Source: Gammaproteobacteria bacterium UBA3532
GTDB lineage: Bacteria > Pseudomonadota > Gammaproteobacteria > Enterobacterales > UBA3532
Assembly (NCBI GenBank): GCA_002376965.1
Contig: DFOV01000067.1
Span: 4,589 to 17,932, forward strand
Reading direction: 5' to 3'
DNA length: 13,344 nucleotides
Shown here one piece after another: positions 1 through 5,858 of this stretch. Both the position numbers and the translations under genes were made by a program. The notes under the pieces are model-generated. The model made no database searches, was not told where the DNA came from, and saw only the letters and a program-made list of their open reading frames with translations. How positions within the stretch are numbered: position 1 is the first letter of the stretch; every line of letters begins with the position of its first letter.

Positions 1-33
1 TCAAACAATTCGTCTTCAAACAATGCCGCTTAA
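1..33 (+). CDS. possible 3' end of an upstream gene (partial)
   Basis: Frame 1 is open from the window edge to a TAA at 31-33 and would encode a Ser/Asn-rich tail ending in Ala-Ala. It lies 29 nt before the next start codon, a spacing that fits an operon with the mini-protein at 63. Ten codons are far too few to identify anything, and an open frame this short could be chance. Confidence 0.2.
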   Translation, partial: SNNSSSNNAA

Positions 34-62
34 GAATTACTATTTTGAGGAGAAAACAGCTA

Positions 63-218
63 ATGAAAAAACGCATACTATTATTAACTGCTATGCTAAC
101 CAGCCAAGTAGCATTGGCGCATGATGGACCTTTCGGCCATAATCACGGAGAATATCTACCGTTAGCACTTGGCGTAGCTGCCGTCATTGGCGCCATTTTA
201 TGGTTTAAAAAGCGCTAA
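63..218 (+). CDS. His-rich small membrane protein, 51 aa, function unknown
   Basis: This is a short gene with a good ribosome-binding site: GAGGAG at 47-52, ten bases before the ATG. The product has a typical signal peptide (basic MKKR, hydrophobic stretch, cleavage-like VALA ending at Ala19). A short segment with His20, His26 and His28 in HDGPFGHNHG follows, then one hydrophobic helix (about residues 32-48) and a basic WFKKR end. The expected topology is a His-rich patch outside the membrane on a single anchor with a cytoplasmic basic tail. The spaced histidines suggest metal binding, but that is inference. I do not recognise the family. It is followed directly by the long inverted repeat at 226-361. 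The signal peptide, the ribosome-binding site and the clean hydrophobic pattern make it a likely real gene despite its size. Confidence 0.65.
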   Translation: MKKRILLLTAMLTSQVALAHDGPFGHNHGEYLPLALGVAAVIGAILWFKKR

Positions 219-225
219 AACCGGG

Positions 226-361
226 TTCTGCAAATAGCGCCACGTGGTAGGGTATTTCTTACGCAAAACGTCGTGAAATCATCCTTGATGACTAAACTGC
301 CGCATCCATGCGGCAGGTGTTTGCTTCAGAAACACTCTACCACGTGGCGTTATTTGCAGAA
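226..361. repeat. long imperfect inverted repeat (MITE-like or structured RNA)
   Basis: The arms 226-253 and 334-361 are complementary at 26 of 28 positions. Both exceptions (237/350 and 251/336) are G opposite T, so plus-strand RNA would pair along all 28. Pairing resumes inward (255-259 with 328-332, 261 with 326, 263-267 with 320-324). The tip holds a perfect 9-bp hairpin (297-305 with 308-316) and a small 4-bp one (279-282 with 288-291). Each arm contains the palindrome CCACGTGG. There is no T-run after it, so it is not an ordinary terminator, and I see no target-site duplication. It could be a small non-autonomous mobile element or a folded RNA between the flanking genes. Confidence 0.75.
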
Positions 362-415
362 TGCACAGCAATATGCGAATCTAGTTGCATCTCAAGTACA
401 AAAGTTATGCAACGC

Positions 416-1087
416 ATGAGTCCCATAATAGACCTTTCAAACATTGACGCTATCCTCCTTGATATGGATGGCACCCTGCTCGATCTCCATTACGACAACC
501 ACTTCTGGTTACACCACTTACCCCAGCGCTACGGACAGCTGGTCAACATTCCTCATGACCAAGCCAAGCACAAGCTGGATAAAGCTTATGAAACGCTATC
601 AGGCAAGTTAGACTGGTATTGTCTTGACTACTGGCAACAGTTTTTAGGGATCGACATCATTAAGCTCAAACGTGAAGTAGCGCACCTCATAGGCATTCAC
701 CCCGGTGTAGAACGGTTTTTACAGCTAATGAGAGATCAAGAAAAGAAACTGTACATTCTGACCAACGCCCATCAGGGAAGTCTGGACTTAAAGCTGGAAT
801 ATACCGGAATAGAAAAATACTTCGACGGACTGATTAGCTCTCACGACTATGGTGCACCAAAAGAGGAGCAGGCTTTTTGGCAGCAATTTTTCCGTCGACA
901 TCCTCAGTTGTCCAAAGAGCGCTGTTTGTTTATCGATGATAATCAGCATGTTTTAGACAGTGCACACCAATTTGGTGTCGGACACCTATTAGCGATAAGC
1001 CAGCCTGATAGCCAACGACCTCAAAATACTATTCAACGCCATAGCAGTGTTGCATCATTCGCACAATTGTTAGAAAACTTAGGCTGA
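416..1087 (+). CDS. yrfG: YrfG-like GMP/IMP nucleotidase (HAD superfamily)
   Basis: This is a cytoplasmic HAD-family phosphatase. The family enzyme YrfG dephosphorylates purine monophosphates such as GMP and IMP. From an ATG at 416 the protein has 223 residues, the normal family length. HAD motif I is DMDGT with Asp16 and Asp18, motif II is LTNAH near residue 115, motif III is Lys149 in APKE, and motif IV is FIDD at 172-175. The segments WYCLDYW (67-73) and the QPDS...QRHSS end are YrfG signatures as I recall them. The frame is open back to an ATG at 308, but that extension runs through the inverted repeat and its hairpin and has no family counterpart, so 416 is preferred; an ATG at 407 is the alternative. 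No strong ribosome-binding site is visible before either. The neighbouring porin gene is convergent. Confidence 0.9.
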   Translation: MSPIIDLSNIDAILLDMDGTLLDLHYDNHFWLHHLPQRYGQLVNIPHDQAKHKLDKAYETLSGKLDWYCLDYWQQFLGIDIIKLKREVAHLIGIHPGVERFLQLMRDQEKKLYILTNAHQGSLDLKLEYTGIEKYFDGLISSHDYGAPKEEQAFWQQFFRRHPQLSKERCLFIDDNQHVLDSAHQFGVGHLLAISQPDSQRPQNTIQRHSSVASFAQLLENLG

Positions 1088-1126
1088 ACACCTTAGCGCG
1101 TTTTCAGCACATAATTAGCGGGGCAT

Positions 1127-1152
1127 AAAAAAGGGGGCTCAATAAGCCCCCT
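1127..1152 (-). terminator. rho-independent terminator of the putative porin gene
   Basis: An 8-bp GC-rich stem (1132-1139 with 1145-1152) closes a 5-nt loop. Read on the minus strand it is followed by six T residues (complement of 1127-1132). It lies 30 nt past the stop of the minus-strand gene. On the plus strand there is no T-run, so it would stop transcription from the convergent nucleotidase gene poorly at best. Confidence 0.85.
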
Positions 1153-1182
1153 GGAACAATCGACTATATAATGGAGAGAGGA

Positions 1183-1935
1183 TTATAGGTCGAAATTCAG
1201 TCCGTAAGAAACAACGAATTTAAGGTCTTCGTCAACACCAGCTTCTTCATCGCTATCAATAACCTGACTCAAAGTGAAGCTCAAGTTGTCGTTATACGCG
1301 TAGCCTAGATCCAAGTGAGCAAAGTCGCTATCCCAATCTTGGCCTGATGGGTCTTCAAAGTCGTGGTAACCCAAAGTAGCAGAGAAAGCGCCGAATCCAC
1401 CGCCTAGTGTGTAATACTCATAACCAGAATCTCCAGCTATATTGTCATAGTACGAGAAGGAAACAGGTCCATACCCAAGAGTTACGATTACCTCAGATAA
1501 TCCACCAAAATCATCTAACGAATTATCTGCAGAAACATAGACTTCTTCTCCTTCATCATCCAGTACAACATTTCCATCGTCGTCGACAAGTACTTCAGTT
1601 TCAGGGCTAGACGGATACAGGTAATTCCATACGCTTACATCGAAAGAAAAGTCACCGAACTCTTTACCGTAACCAACAAACAAATCGTACTCTTGTCCAT
1701 TGGAGTCGTCGCCAGAAGATCCCCAAACACCAGCATAAGCACCGCCAGCACTAACAACGATATCACCAGAAACGGCTGGTGAACCATTACTTAAATCCAC
1801 ACCACGCCACAAATACATATTTGCAACAGCAGCAGACCCTGCCACTTTAACTTCTGCAGCAGCAGTTGAAGATACACTAGCAGCGCCTAAAGTTACTGCA
1901 CCCAAGATAGCAAGATTTAATGCTTTCAATTTCAT
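1183..1935 (-). CDS. TorF family putative porin (Gcw_chp/TIGR02001-type)
   Basis: This is a predicted outer-membrane beta-barrel protein of 250 residues. A signal peptide spans about residues 1-27, with an AAA cleavage-like site before EVKV. The mature start (Ala-Asn-Met-Tyr-Leu-Trp-Arg-Gly-Val, then a Pro-Ala-Val-Ser-Gly strand and YAGVWGS near 67-73) matches the pattern I know from the TorF/Gcw_chp family, where a YxFRG-like motif opens the barrel. Alternating aromatic and polar strands continue to a C-terminal SYGLNFDL; it ends in Leu rather than the usual Phe. An acidic insert at about 115-132 contains two similar units (VLVDDDGN, then VVLDDEGEEV), probably an exposed loop. The start is supported by AGGGGA ten bases or so upstream of the ATG. 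Substrate is unknown. The gene appears monocistronic. Confidence 0.85.
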   Translation of the reverse strand: MKLKALNLAILGAVTLGAASVSSTAAAEVKVAGSAAVANMYLWRGVDLSNGSPAVSGDIVVSAGGAYAGVWGSSGDDSNGQEYDLFVGYGKEFGDFSFDVSVWNYLYPSSPETEVLVDDDGNVVLDDEGEEVYVSADNSLDDFGGLSEVIVTLGYGPVSFSYYDNIAGDSGYEYYTLGGGFGAFSATLGYHDFEDPSGQDWDSDFAHLDLGYAYNDNLSFTLSQVIDSDEEAGVDEDLKFVVSYGLNFDL

Positions 1936-2318
1936 TTAAAATATCCCCTAGATAAATAAAATTCTCGAATTTGAGAGTAATTAATAACTCAAGCACCATA
2001 AAGCAACCTCGATGCCAATATTTAAATAAACATTTATATCAGACACTTAACAAGTACACTGTCCTAAACTGGAGCGAAGATGATCATTCGATGACATTAT
2101 ATGCACCAGATAAATCCATTACGCACCATAAGTAATCACTTGATTGGTGCACTGACTCGGGATGGGGCAAAACGTTGATGAAATACAGCCTGGCTCTAAA
2201 AAGAGCTATCAGGATCGGAGAAACAAAGAAGGATTTTATGGATATGCTGTGCAAACCCTTGGAGTATATTATAAGGCGAAAGAGAGTGTTGCACAGCGAA
2301 CTGATAAAAAAGCTACTT
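1936..2318. other. intergenic region, no supported gene
   Basis: The stretch between the porin start and the end of the lysozyme-like gene is AT-rich. It must hold the porin promoter and 5' leader near 1940-2060. Open frames on both strands run from here into the lysozyme-like gene, but none has good start signals. A short inverted pair, TGCACCA near 2103 and TGGTGCA near 2145, is too short to interpret. Confidence 0.5.
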
Positions 2319-2804
2319 TCAGGCGGCGACAACCGCCTCAGTGTAATGCTTATAGCTTTTGACAAAGCCCGTCATCGAGCCTTTTTGAATACTGGGAAAG
2401 TGTTGCTGCCAAAATTGGGCGAGCTCTTCGACAACCATGGTCTCAACCATCGCCAAGCCGTAATGCTTATACACAAACCAGGCAATAGCGGTAGCGTAAG
2501 CCAGGTTAGTTGTCAGCTCACGGTGCGGATCGGTCAAAAAGTGACGTTGTGAGGCTAATCCGCGCACACGGCTAGCTAAATCTGGGTCATAGGATAGGTA
2601 GTTGTCCCAAACATCCTGATGAACTTCCGCAGATATTTGATACATGCCGTGCCCCTGTCGACATGGAGGGATAGCAAACCCTAACCCCGACTCATGGATG
2701 GCGGTCGCTAGCAACAAAGCTGCAGCGCCCGAATCCCGAATATCTAAGTCGGTTAAGGTTGGCAAAATCACAGACTCTCTGAACAAATGCGCTGGAATAC
2801 TCAT
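2319..2804 (-). CDS. small lysozyme/transglycosylase-like protein of unknown role
   Basis: The 161-residue protein has no signal peptide or membrane segment. Three features suggest the lysozyme-like fold: Glu38 in ATAIHESGLG (candidate catalytic acid), GMYQIS at 53-58 (compare the GLFQI-type motif of lytic transglycosylases), and the helix LAYATAIAWFVYKHYG at 101-116. From memory it resembles small proteins in phage virion or tail modules and conserved hypothetical proteins of gammaproteobacteria, but I could not check this and enzymatic activity is unproven. The start is well supported: an AGGAGGT box (complement of 2810-2816) lies five nucleotides before the ATG. There are no phage genes nearby, so it is a stand-alone gene. 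A 6-bp GC-rich hairpin overlaps the stop codon, with a T-run some ten bases on, possibly a weak terminator. Confidence 0.65.
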   Translation of the reverse strand: MSIPAHLFRESVILPTLTDLDIRDSGAAALLLATAIHESGLGFAIPPCRQGHGMYQISAEVHQDVWDNYLSYDPDLASRVRGLASQRHFLTDPHRELTTNLAYATAIAWFVYKHYGLAMVETMVVEELAQFWQQHFPSIQKGSMTGFVKSYKHYTEAVVAA

Positions 2805-2816
2805 CGCGCACCTCCT

Positions 2817-3229
2817 ACGTCAAAATAACAACTCAGCACAATATTCTATGCACATAACCTGCCAAATGGCCTTGCTAAATCTGCCAAGTAGCTTTGCTAC
2901 AAGAATGTGTGCCTGCCGGTGTTATCTAGGTTATCGGATACAACACAAAATACTTTACCCCCCGCCCACAAGTAAGGGAGGTGCTATCTATCCGAAAAAC
3001 AACAAATTAGCGATGCCACCTATAAAGTATTAGCCGGTGCCATCACGCCCGTCAAACATTTATTCAAATTTAATGGCGCGAGTCTACCATCAAAACGTGC
3101 ATTTTTTAATCATTTTCTGAAACAATTTTGTTCTATACCCAAACGATTTCAAGATGCTTGATTTGGCGCAAAGCAGCTTTCTGACAATCAGTAACAATGC
3201 TTTTTCGTATTTAAGTCTAACCTAATGTC
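2817..3229. other. long divergent intergenic region with several short inverted repeats
   Basis: About 410 nt separate the divergent lysozyme-like gene and ubiT. No credible open frame was found. Visible structure: hairpin GTAGC-TTT-GCTAC at 2888-2900, a 7-bp inverted pair at 2934-2940 and 2989-2995, a perfect 9-bp inverted pair at 2949-2957 and 3023-3031, and GCCGGTG repeated at 2915 and 3033. The overlapping pairs could form alternative leader structures for the minus-strand gene. I do not recognise a riboswitch class. The right part (about 3150-3229) holds the presumed ubiT promoter. Confidence 0.4.
3158..3198 (+). promoter_or_regulatory. candidate FNR/Anr-type site and -10 element upstream of ubiT
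   Basis: TTGAT-TTGG-CGCAA at 3158-3171 matches the FNR/Anr consensus (TTGAT-N4-ATCAA) at 8 of 10 positions, with a perfect left half and a degraded right half. A -10-like AACAAT at 3193-3198 would start transcription near 3205, placing the site centre at about -41, the usual activating position for this regulator family. The downstream gene's role in oxygen-independent ubiquinone synthesis makes this plausible. A half-degenerate match can arise by chance. Confidence 0.35.
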
Positions 3230-3688
3230 ATGCAAAATCTCCTTCTTACTCCTGTACAACATGTAATCAAGTATACTCCAGAGCTAGCTCTGACGACGCC
3301 AGTCAGCATACTAATGAATAAACTTTGCGACTCTATAGAGGTTGACTGGCGGCTATTCGAGGGTAAAACCATCGAGCTGTACGTCATCGACGTCAACAAG
3401 CGCCTTCAGTGGCACTGCCGTAATCAGCGGTTTCATCCATGTATAAGCCGTCAAAAAGCAGATGCCCGCATTTCCGGTAATTTAAATACTTTTGTCGTAC
3501 TGATACAGCAGAGTGTTGATAGCGACACATTGTTTTTTGAGCGCAAGCTACAAATGGAAGGCAATACCGAGGTGGGGCTAGCTATGAGAAATATGCTAGA
3601 TGCTATTGATTGGGATGAACAGCCGCCGATTATTGCCGTGCCTAAGCGTCTCTTTGATAGCGCCTTAGCTCGAAGCTTGAGCTCTTAA
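3230..3688 (+). CDS. ubiT: UbiT-like SCP2-domain ubiquinone accessory factor
   Basis: The 152-residue protein has a single SCP2 (sterol-carrier-type) lipid-binding domain. Its best signature is DSDTLFFERKLQMEGNTEVG at about 97-116, followed by an NMLDAIDW segment, which closely matches E. coli UbiT (YhbT). UbiT takes part with UbiU and UbiV in oxygen-independent ubiquinone synthesis and is thought to bind quinone intermediates through the SCP2 fold. It is somewhat shorter than the E. coli protein (about 174 residues). No ubiU or ubiV is in the window, so the gene stands apart from its usual partners here. The start at 3230 has no strong ribosome-binding site but keeps the family's N-terminal helix. 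The last 24 bp overlap the convergent desulfhydrase-like gene. Confidence 0.88.
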   Translation: MQNLLLTPVQHVIKYTPELALTTPVSILMNKLCDSIEVDWRLFEGKTIELYVIDVNKRLQWHCRNQRFHPCISRQKADARISGNLNTFVVLIQQSVDSDTLFFERKLQMEGNTEVGLAMRNMLDAIDWDEQPPIIAVPKRLFDSALARSLSS

Positions 3689-4678
3689 GTTGACGTATCG
3701 GGCGTACTGCTCTGATTGGGCCAACAAGCCAAATAGCCCTCCGGTATGGATAAACACAATATTTTTGGCAGTGATCGCGTCCTCTTCCAGCAGCTTGAGT
3801 AACCCGCTAAATGCCTTACCTGTATATACAGGGTCAAGAAAAATACCTTCGGCTTGTGCCAGACGACAAATAACTTGCCACACGTCTGGCGAAGCCTTGC
3901 CATAACCTTCCCCAATAAAGGTATCATTGATAAGAAAGTTGCTCGACGAGCCTTGCACTTCGTATCCATAGCGTTGATTAAAAGCCGTGACATCTTCGCT
4001 ATATCGCTGACGAAAATACGCCTCGTTATCGCACACCGCAATCCCCAAAACGGGTACACCCTGCTCAGCCAACGCCCCTCCAACCACCAGTCCTGCATGA
4101 GTCCCACCAGAACCAGTAGCGCAAACGAGCAAGTCAGGCTTAAAACCCTTTTCCTCGCACTGCCCTAGTATTTCAGTATATGCCGATACGTATCCCCATA
4201 GTCCAATTTCATTACTGGCCCCAGTAGGGATGACGTATGCTTTCTTGTTTTCCCTGGCGTAGTGACTGACTAGCTCGGCAAATCCAGAGTCTCGTAGAGC
4301 ACGATAATCACGCCAGTTACAATAGGAAATAGCGGCCCCAGCCAAATGCTCAAGCATCAGGTTACCTTGCGAAACTTGAGGTTTCCGGCCATGCAATACC
4401 AAGTGCACCTCAAATCCAAGCTGCCTCGCGAGAATAGCGGTTGCTCGGCAGTGATTAGACTGGAGATCGCCACAAGTAATTAGCACATCCGCTTTACAAG
4501 CCTTGGCATCTGAAAGCACATATGCCATTTTACGCAGCTTATTACCAGATAGGGCTGTACCAGTGAGATCATCGCGCTTTATCCAAAGGCGCGACTCAGA
4601 GCCAACGCCAAGCTTGCTCGTCTCTATCGATTGAAGCGGAGTAGGTGAACCTAATAGTGGGAGCTGGGCAGGATGCAT
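3665..4678 (-). CDS. D-cysteine desulfhydrase-like PLP enzyme (ACC deaminase family)
   Basis: This is a 337-residue cytoplasmic pyridoxal-phosphate enzyme of fold type II. It shows the Schiff-base lysine Lys47 in SGNKLRK, QSNH at 73-76, a phosphate-binding ATGSGGTHAG loop at 187-196, DPVYTGKA at 282-289 and HTGG at 311-314. True ACC deaminases carry Glu and Leu where this protein has Thr (DPVY-T-GK and H-T-GG), and both Thr agree with D-cysteine desulfhydrase (DcyD). So breakdown of D-cysteine to pyruvate, ammonia and sulfide is the more likely reaction, though related D-amino-acid substrates cannot be excluded. The frame also allows a TTG two codons earlier (4684); the ATG at 4678 is preferred. 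There is no ribosome-binding site because a terminator hairpin lies just upstream. The 3' end overlaps ubiT by 24 bp. Confidence 0.85.
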   Translation of the reverse strand: MHPAQLPLLGSPTPLQSIETSKLGVGSESRLWIKRDDLTGTALSGNKLRKMAYVLSDAKACKADVLITCGDLQSNHCRATAILARQLGFEVHLVLHGRKPQVSQGNLMLEHLAGAAISYCNWRDYRALRDSGFAELVSHYARENKKAYVIPTGASNEIGLWGYVSAYTEILGQCEEKGFKPDLLVCATGSGGTHAGLVVGGALAEQGVPVLGIAVCDNEAYFRQRYSEDVTAFNQRYGYEVQGSSSNFLINDTFIGEGYGKASPDVWQVICRLAQAEGIFLDPVYTGKAFSGLLKLLEEDAITAKNIVFIHTGGLFGLLAQSEQYARYVNLRAQASS

Positions 4679-4686
4679 CGGCAAAG

Positions 4687-4709
4687 AAAAAGGCCGCTAT
4701 GCGGCCTTT
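4687..4709 (-). terminator. terminator hairpin abutting the desulfhydrase start codon
   Basis: This is a perfect 9-bp stem (4689-4697 with 4701-4709) with a 3-nt loop. Read on the minus strand it is followed by TTTTTCTTT, so it looks like the terminator of the membrane-protein gene ending at 4750. It finishes only about 10 nt before the ATG at 4678 of the next minus-strand gene, replacing the place where a ribosome-binding site would be expected. Confidence 0.8.
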
Positions 4710-4713
4710 CTAT

Positions 4714-4744
4714 ATTCAAATAGGGCTTGATTCAAATGGGCTTG
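4714..4744. repeat. short imperfect tandem duplication
   Basis: A 16-nt unit (4714-4729, starting ATTCAAATAGGG) is followed immediately by a copy lacking one A (4730-4744). It lies between the membrane-protein stop codon and the terminator hairpin. It is probably a replication-slippage duplication without function. Confidence 0.6.
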
Positions 4745-4749
4745 TTGTC

Positions 4750-5262
4750 TCATTTGATGTTATCAGACTTGCGGTTAAGCAACGCATGTGGAACAAAAGC
4801 ACTGATGGAAATGATTAACAAGGCTTCAAACCACCAGAAAAAATAAAGCGCGTTGCCCGTTGGAACATAACCAAAGAGCGACCAGTTGCCAGCATGAGAA
4901 AGGAAGATTGCCTGCTGCGCCACATAGGTCGGAGCGAAACTCATTGTGTCGGTAATGTAGCCGATACCCAAGGCCCAGGAAGCATACCACCCCAAAATAC
5001 CGCAAAAGCTACCGACCGCAAACTGCATGGTAGGGCTATGGGCTTTAGCTATTCGGCCTGCACTGGCAATACCATGCGCAATGCCTATACCGAAAAAAGC
5101 ACAGAATACGGGATTCAGGTATACAAATGGCATAAACTCAATAGCGAATGCGTATATATATGCGCCAGCAAGTGCTACAACTGACCCAAACAATAGCATC
5201 AAGGCATCTGCCTTAATTTCTGGTTTGTCTGGGTGAAACCAATGCTGAACATGTACTGTCAT
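4750..5262 (-). CDS. four-helix inner-membrane protein, function unknown
   Basis: The 170-residue protein has no cleavable signal peptide and about four membrane helices, at roughly 20-42, 46-68, 81-104 and 139-160. A polar N-terminus with several His residues (HVQHWFHPDKPE) precedes the first helix, and the protein ends in a short basic, polar tail. The long segment between helices 3 and 4 (about 105-138) is probably a loop on the outer face. I do not recognise the family, and no catalytic or transport motif is evident. The start is supported by an AGGAG box (complement of 5269-5273) a few bases before the ATG. A terminator hairpin follows 40 nt after the stop. It appears to be a single-gene unit. 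Confidence 0.75.
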   Translation of the reverse strand: MTVHVQHWFHPDKPEIKADALMLLFGSVVALAGAYIYAFAIEFMPFVYLNPVFCAFFGIGIAHGIASAGRIAKAHSPTMQFAVGSFCGILGWYASWALGIGYITDTMSFAPTYVAQQAIFLSHAGNWSLFGYVPTGNALYFFWWFEALLIISISAFVPHALLNRKSDNIK

Positions 5263-5326
5263 GGCAACTCCTACCTTGAACTTGCAACGATTAACTAAAA
5301 ATGGCTACAGCCAATATTTTTTCACC

Positions 5327-5368
5327 ATACCACAGAATTTTTTTGCAATACCCCAAATTTTTTTGATA
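5327..5368. repeat. two imperfect 21-nt direct repeats with T-tracts
   Basis: Two adjacent units at 5327-5347 and 5348-5368 each begin ATACC and contain a run of seven T residues. They lie in the AT-rich spacer upstream of the membrane-protein gene, where phased A/T tracts could bend promoter DNA. The similarity is only partial and may be compositional. Confidence 0.4.
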
Positions 5369-5419
5369 CAGGACAAAGTTCTGTTTATTTCGCGTGCAAT
5401 CAGCCTTACCATCTAATAC

Positions 5420-5456
5420 AAAAACTATTTCAAATACTCCCAGATATAAAGTATTT
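5420..5456 (-). terminator. possible weak terminator after the VOC gene
   Basis: A 7-bp AT-rich stem (5432-5438 with 5450-5456) overlaps the stop codon of the VOC gene. On the minus strand it is followed after a few bases by five T residues (complement of 5420-5424). The weak stem and the gap before the T-run make this a low-confidence call. Confidence 0.35.
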
Positions 5457-5856
5457 AGCCTTTCCAGCCTGCTATGGGAGGGTGATAAATCAGTTGTACA
5501 GTAATGCCGTCAGGATCTTTGCAATAAAAACTGCGAGCACCATCACGGTGGGTCTTAGGCTCAGTAATCATCGTCACTCCATTCGCCTTGAGGTGGGCAT
5601 ACCAAGCATCCACTTGCTCCATGGTATCCAGAATATAGCCAATATGATCAAGACGTTGATCTTGAGCCTGAAAATTCGGCGGCGCGCGATGTAGGGCCAG
5701 GTTATCATTGCCAGACGTCAAATAAACATTATCTTCATCAGGACGCCATTCGACCTCCATCCCAATCAGATCGACATAAAATGCCTCAGACTTCGCCAAG
5801 TCTGCAACAAAGAGCGCAACATGGCGCAATCCAGCAACAGGTAGTCTTTTCGTCAT
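5455..5856 (-). CDS. VOC (glyoxalase/dioxygenase superfamily) protein
   Basis: The 133-residue single-chain protein has two beta-alpha-beta-beta-beta modules typical of vicinal-oxygen-chelate metalloproteins. Module 1 starts at LRHVALFVADL and module 2 at LDHIGYILD. Candidate metal ligands in the usual strand positions are His12, His56, His71 and Gln121. E. coli glyoxalase I has His, Glu, His, Glu at the matching positions, so the set here is changed at two sites and a lactoylglutathione lyase activity should not be assumed. Other VOC roles (dioxygenase, isomerase, resistance protein) remain possible. The start codon lies two bases after the stop of the OsmC-family gene, with GAGGGG as ribosome-binding site inside the end of that gene. 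The two are therefore almost certainly co-transcribed. Confidence 0.85.
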   Translation of the reverse strand: MTKRLPVAGLRHVALFVADLAKSEAFYVDLIGMEVEWRPDEDNVYLTSGNDNLALHRAPPNFQAQDQRLDHIGYILDTMEQVDAWYAHLKANGVTMITEPKTHRDGARSFYCKDPDGITVQLIYHPPIAGWKG

Positions 5857-5858
5857 TA

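Noticed and set aside
226..361. Integron attC site
   Set aside because: The size and imperfect palindrome fit, but I see no RYYYAAC/GTTRRRY core sites at the ends and no cassette-like arrangement or integrase.
308..415. N-terminal extension of the YrfG-like frame to an ATG at 308
   Set aside because: The extension is encoded by the right half of the inverted repeat and its tip hairpin, has no resemblance to the family N-terminus and no ribosome-binding site. The conserved protein starts at 407 or 416.
2084..2365. Minus-strand 93-codon frame
   Set aside because: It begins inside the lysozyme-like gene in another frame, is Ser/Phe/Ile-rich in the manner of an antisense shadow, and has no start signals.
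2175..2552. Plus-strand 125-codon frame with a Lys/Arg-rich first half
   Set aside because: Most of it is antisense to the lysozyme-like gene, it starts at TTG/ATG with only a loose GGGG upstream, and the protein resembles nothing I know. The first 140 nt are not excluded as a gene remnant.
3665..4678. ACC deaminase (acdS)
   Set aside because: The two positions that distinguish the activities are Thr/Thr as in D-cysteine desulfhydrase, not Glu/Leu as in true ACC deaminases.
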